From Maledivibacter halophilus (lineage in GTDB: Bacteria; Bacillota; Clostridia; Peptostreptococcales; Caminicellaceae): DNA of 64,000 bases. The stretch covers positions 424,330 to 488,329 of the forward strand of contig NZ_FUZT01000001.1 in the NCBI RefSeq assembly GCF_900167445.1, read 5' to 3'. Positions 63,932 through 64,000 of the stretch are shown here, piece by piece. Both the position numbers and the translations under genes were made by a program. The first letter of the stretch is position 1. Every line of letters starts with the position of its first letter. Under the pieces are notes generated by a model, which saw nothing but the letters and a program-made list of their open reading frames with translations, was not told the DNA's origin and searched no databases.

Positions 63932-64000
63932 ATGAGCAGAAAAGTTAAATTTGTATATTTACAGCAAGAGGATTGCATAAAAGCAGGTGGAGCTGATATG
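63932..64000 (+). CDS. Ornithine cyclodeaminase-family protein, 5' end only
   Basis: The first 23 codons are visible before the window ends: MSRKVKFVYLQQEDCIKAGG, then ADM. They align with residues 1-22 of the enzyme at 57493 (PEILFLKQEDVIAAGVKNM), so this is a paralogue. The ATG follows TAGGAGGAGTTTAAAA. It is driven by its own sigma-54 promoter. Confidence 0.75.
   Translation, partial: MSRKVKFVYLQQEDCIKAGGADM

Overview
The window is AT-rich, with Shine-Dalgarno starts (GGAGG/GGGGTG) before nearly every gene. Its content (clostridial H-NOX chemoreceptor, formate-tetrahydrofolate ligase, a hydrogenase-system regulator, sigma-54 promoters, a cobalamin riboswitch, CAP/SH3 lipoprotein) points to an anaerobic, probably spore-forming and motile member of the Clostridia. 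No rRNA, tRNA, phage module or CRISPR array was seen.

Layout. 0.1-9.6 kb is an accessory-looking stretch of small genes: a SAM methyltransferase, a flavodoxin-like pair, an arginase-family protein with an altered metal ligand, a zinc-ribbon/DUF2007 protein, three GNAT acetyltransferases, several unknown membrane or exported proteins, one gene broken by a single base in an A8 run (7208-7653), and two decayed relatives of one unknown family. 10.1-11.75 kb is a P5C dehydrogenase. 11.8-16.9 kb is a self-contained efflux operon (TetR, MacB-like ATPase, FtsX-like permease, HlyD-like adaptor) behind a textbook promoter that overlaps a 30-bp palindrome. 17.0-20.1 kb (minus strand) carries an O2-type H-NOX chemoreceptor, a CAP-domain lipoprotein and an unknown gene. 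20.5-22.2 kb is fhs. 22.5-29.1 kb holds a large sensor kinase, then a GlnK/GlnL-like two-component pair and a dicarboxylate/glutamate symporter they probably control. 30.1-32.4 kb is panBCD behind a leader RNA with mutually exclusive hairpins. 32.5-34.7 kb is feoAB behind a near-consensus Fur box.

34.9-40.2 kb contains two short genes of 53 and 51 codons, a HAD phosphatase, a Nudix hydrolase, a TM1266-type regulator and a ROK repressor. 40.5-49.2 kb is a long operon: oligopeptide ABC transporter (five genes), M81/MlrC metallopeptidase, CutC-family protein and ROK sugar kinase. This looks like uptake and breakdown of an unidentified peptide or sugar-peptide conjugate. 49.5-54.5 kb has a NusG-II protein, a MarR regulator and a cobalamin-riboswitch operon whose first gene fuses an FMN-binding domain to a BtuF-like binding protein, followed by btuC and btuD. 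54.6-55.0 kb holds a transposase-less IS200/IS605- or IStron-like element carrying a structured RNA. 55.2-64.0 kb has a TIM-barrel isomerase, an ArsR-type regulator divergent from an ornithine-cyclodeaminase-like enzyme, a sigma-54 activator, and two sigma-54 promoters. One promoter drives a MetH-activation-domain protein plus a hydantoinase/oxoprolinase-type ATPase. The other drives a second cyclodeaminase-like gene cut by the window end.

The intergenic regions are unusually rich in short imperfect palindromic interspersed repeats. At least four families recur (called A, B, C and D below), several directly abutting gene ends. The main candidates for undescribed biology are the FMN-BtuF fusion under B12 control, the sigma-54 corrinoid-like cluster, and the small RNA-bearing element at 54.6-55.0 kb.
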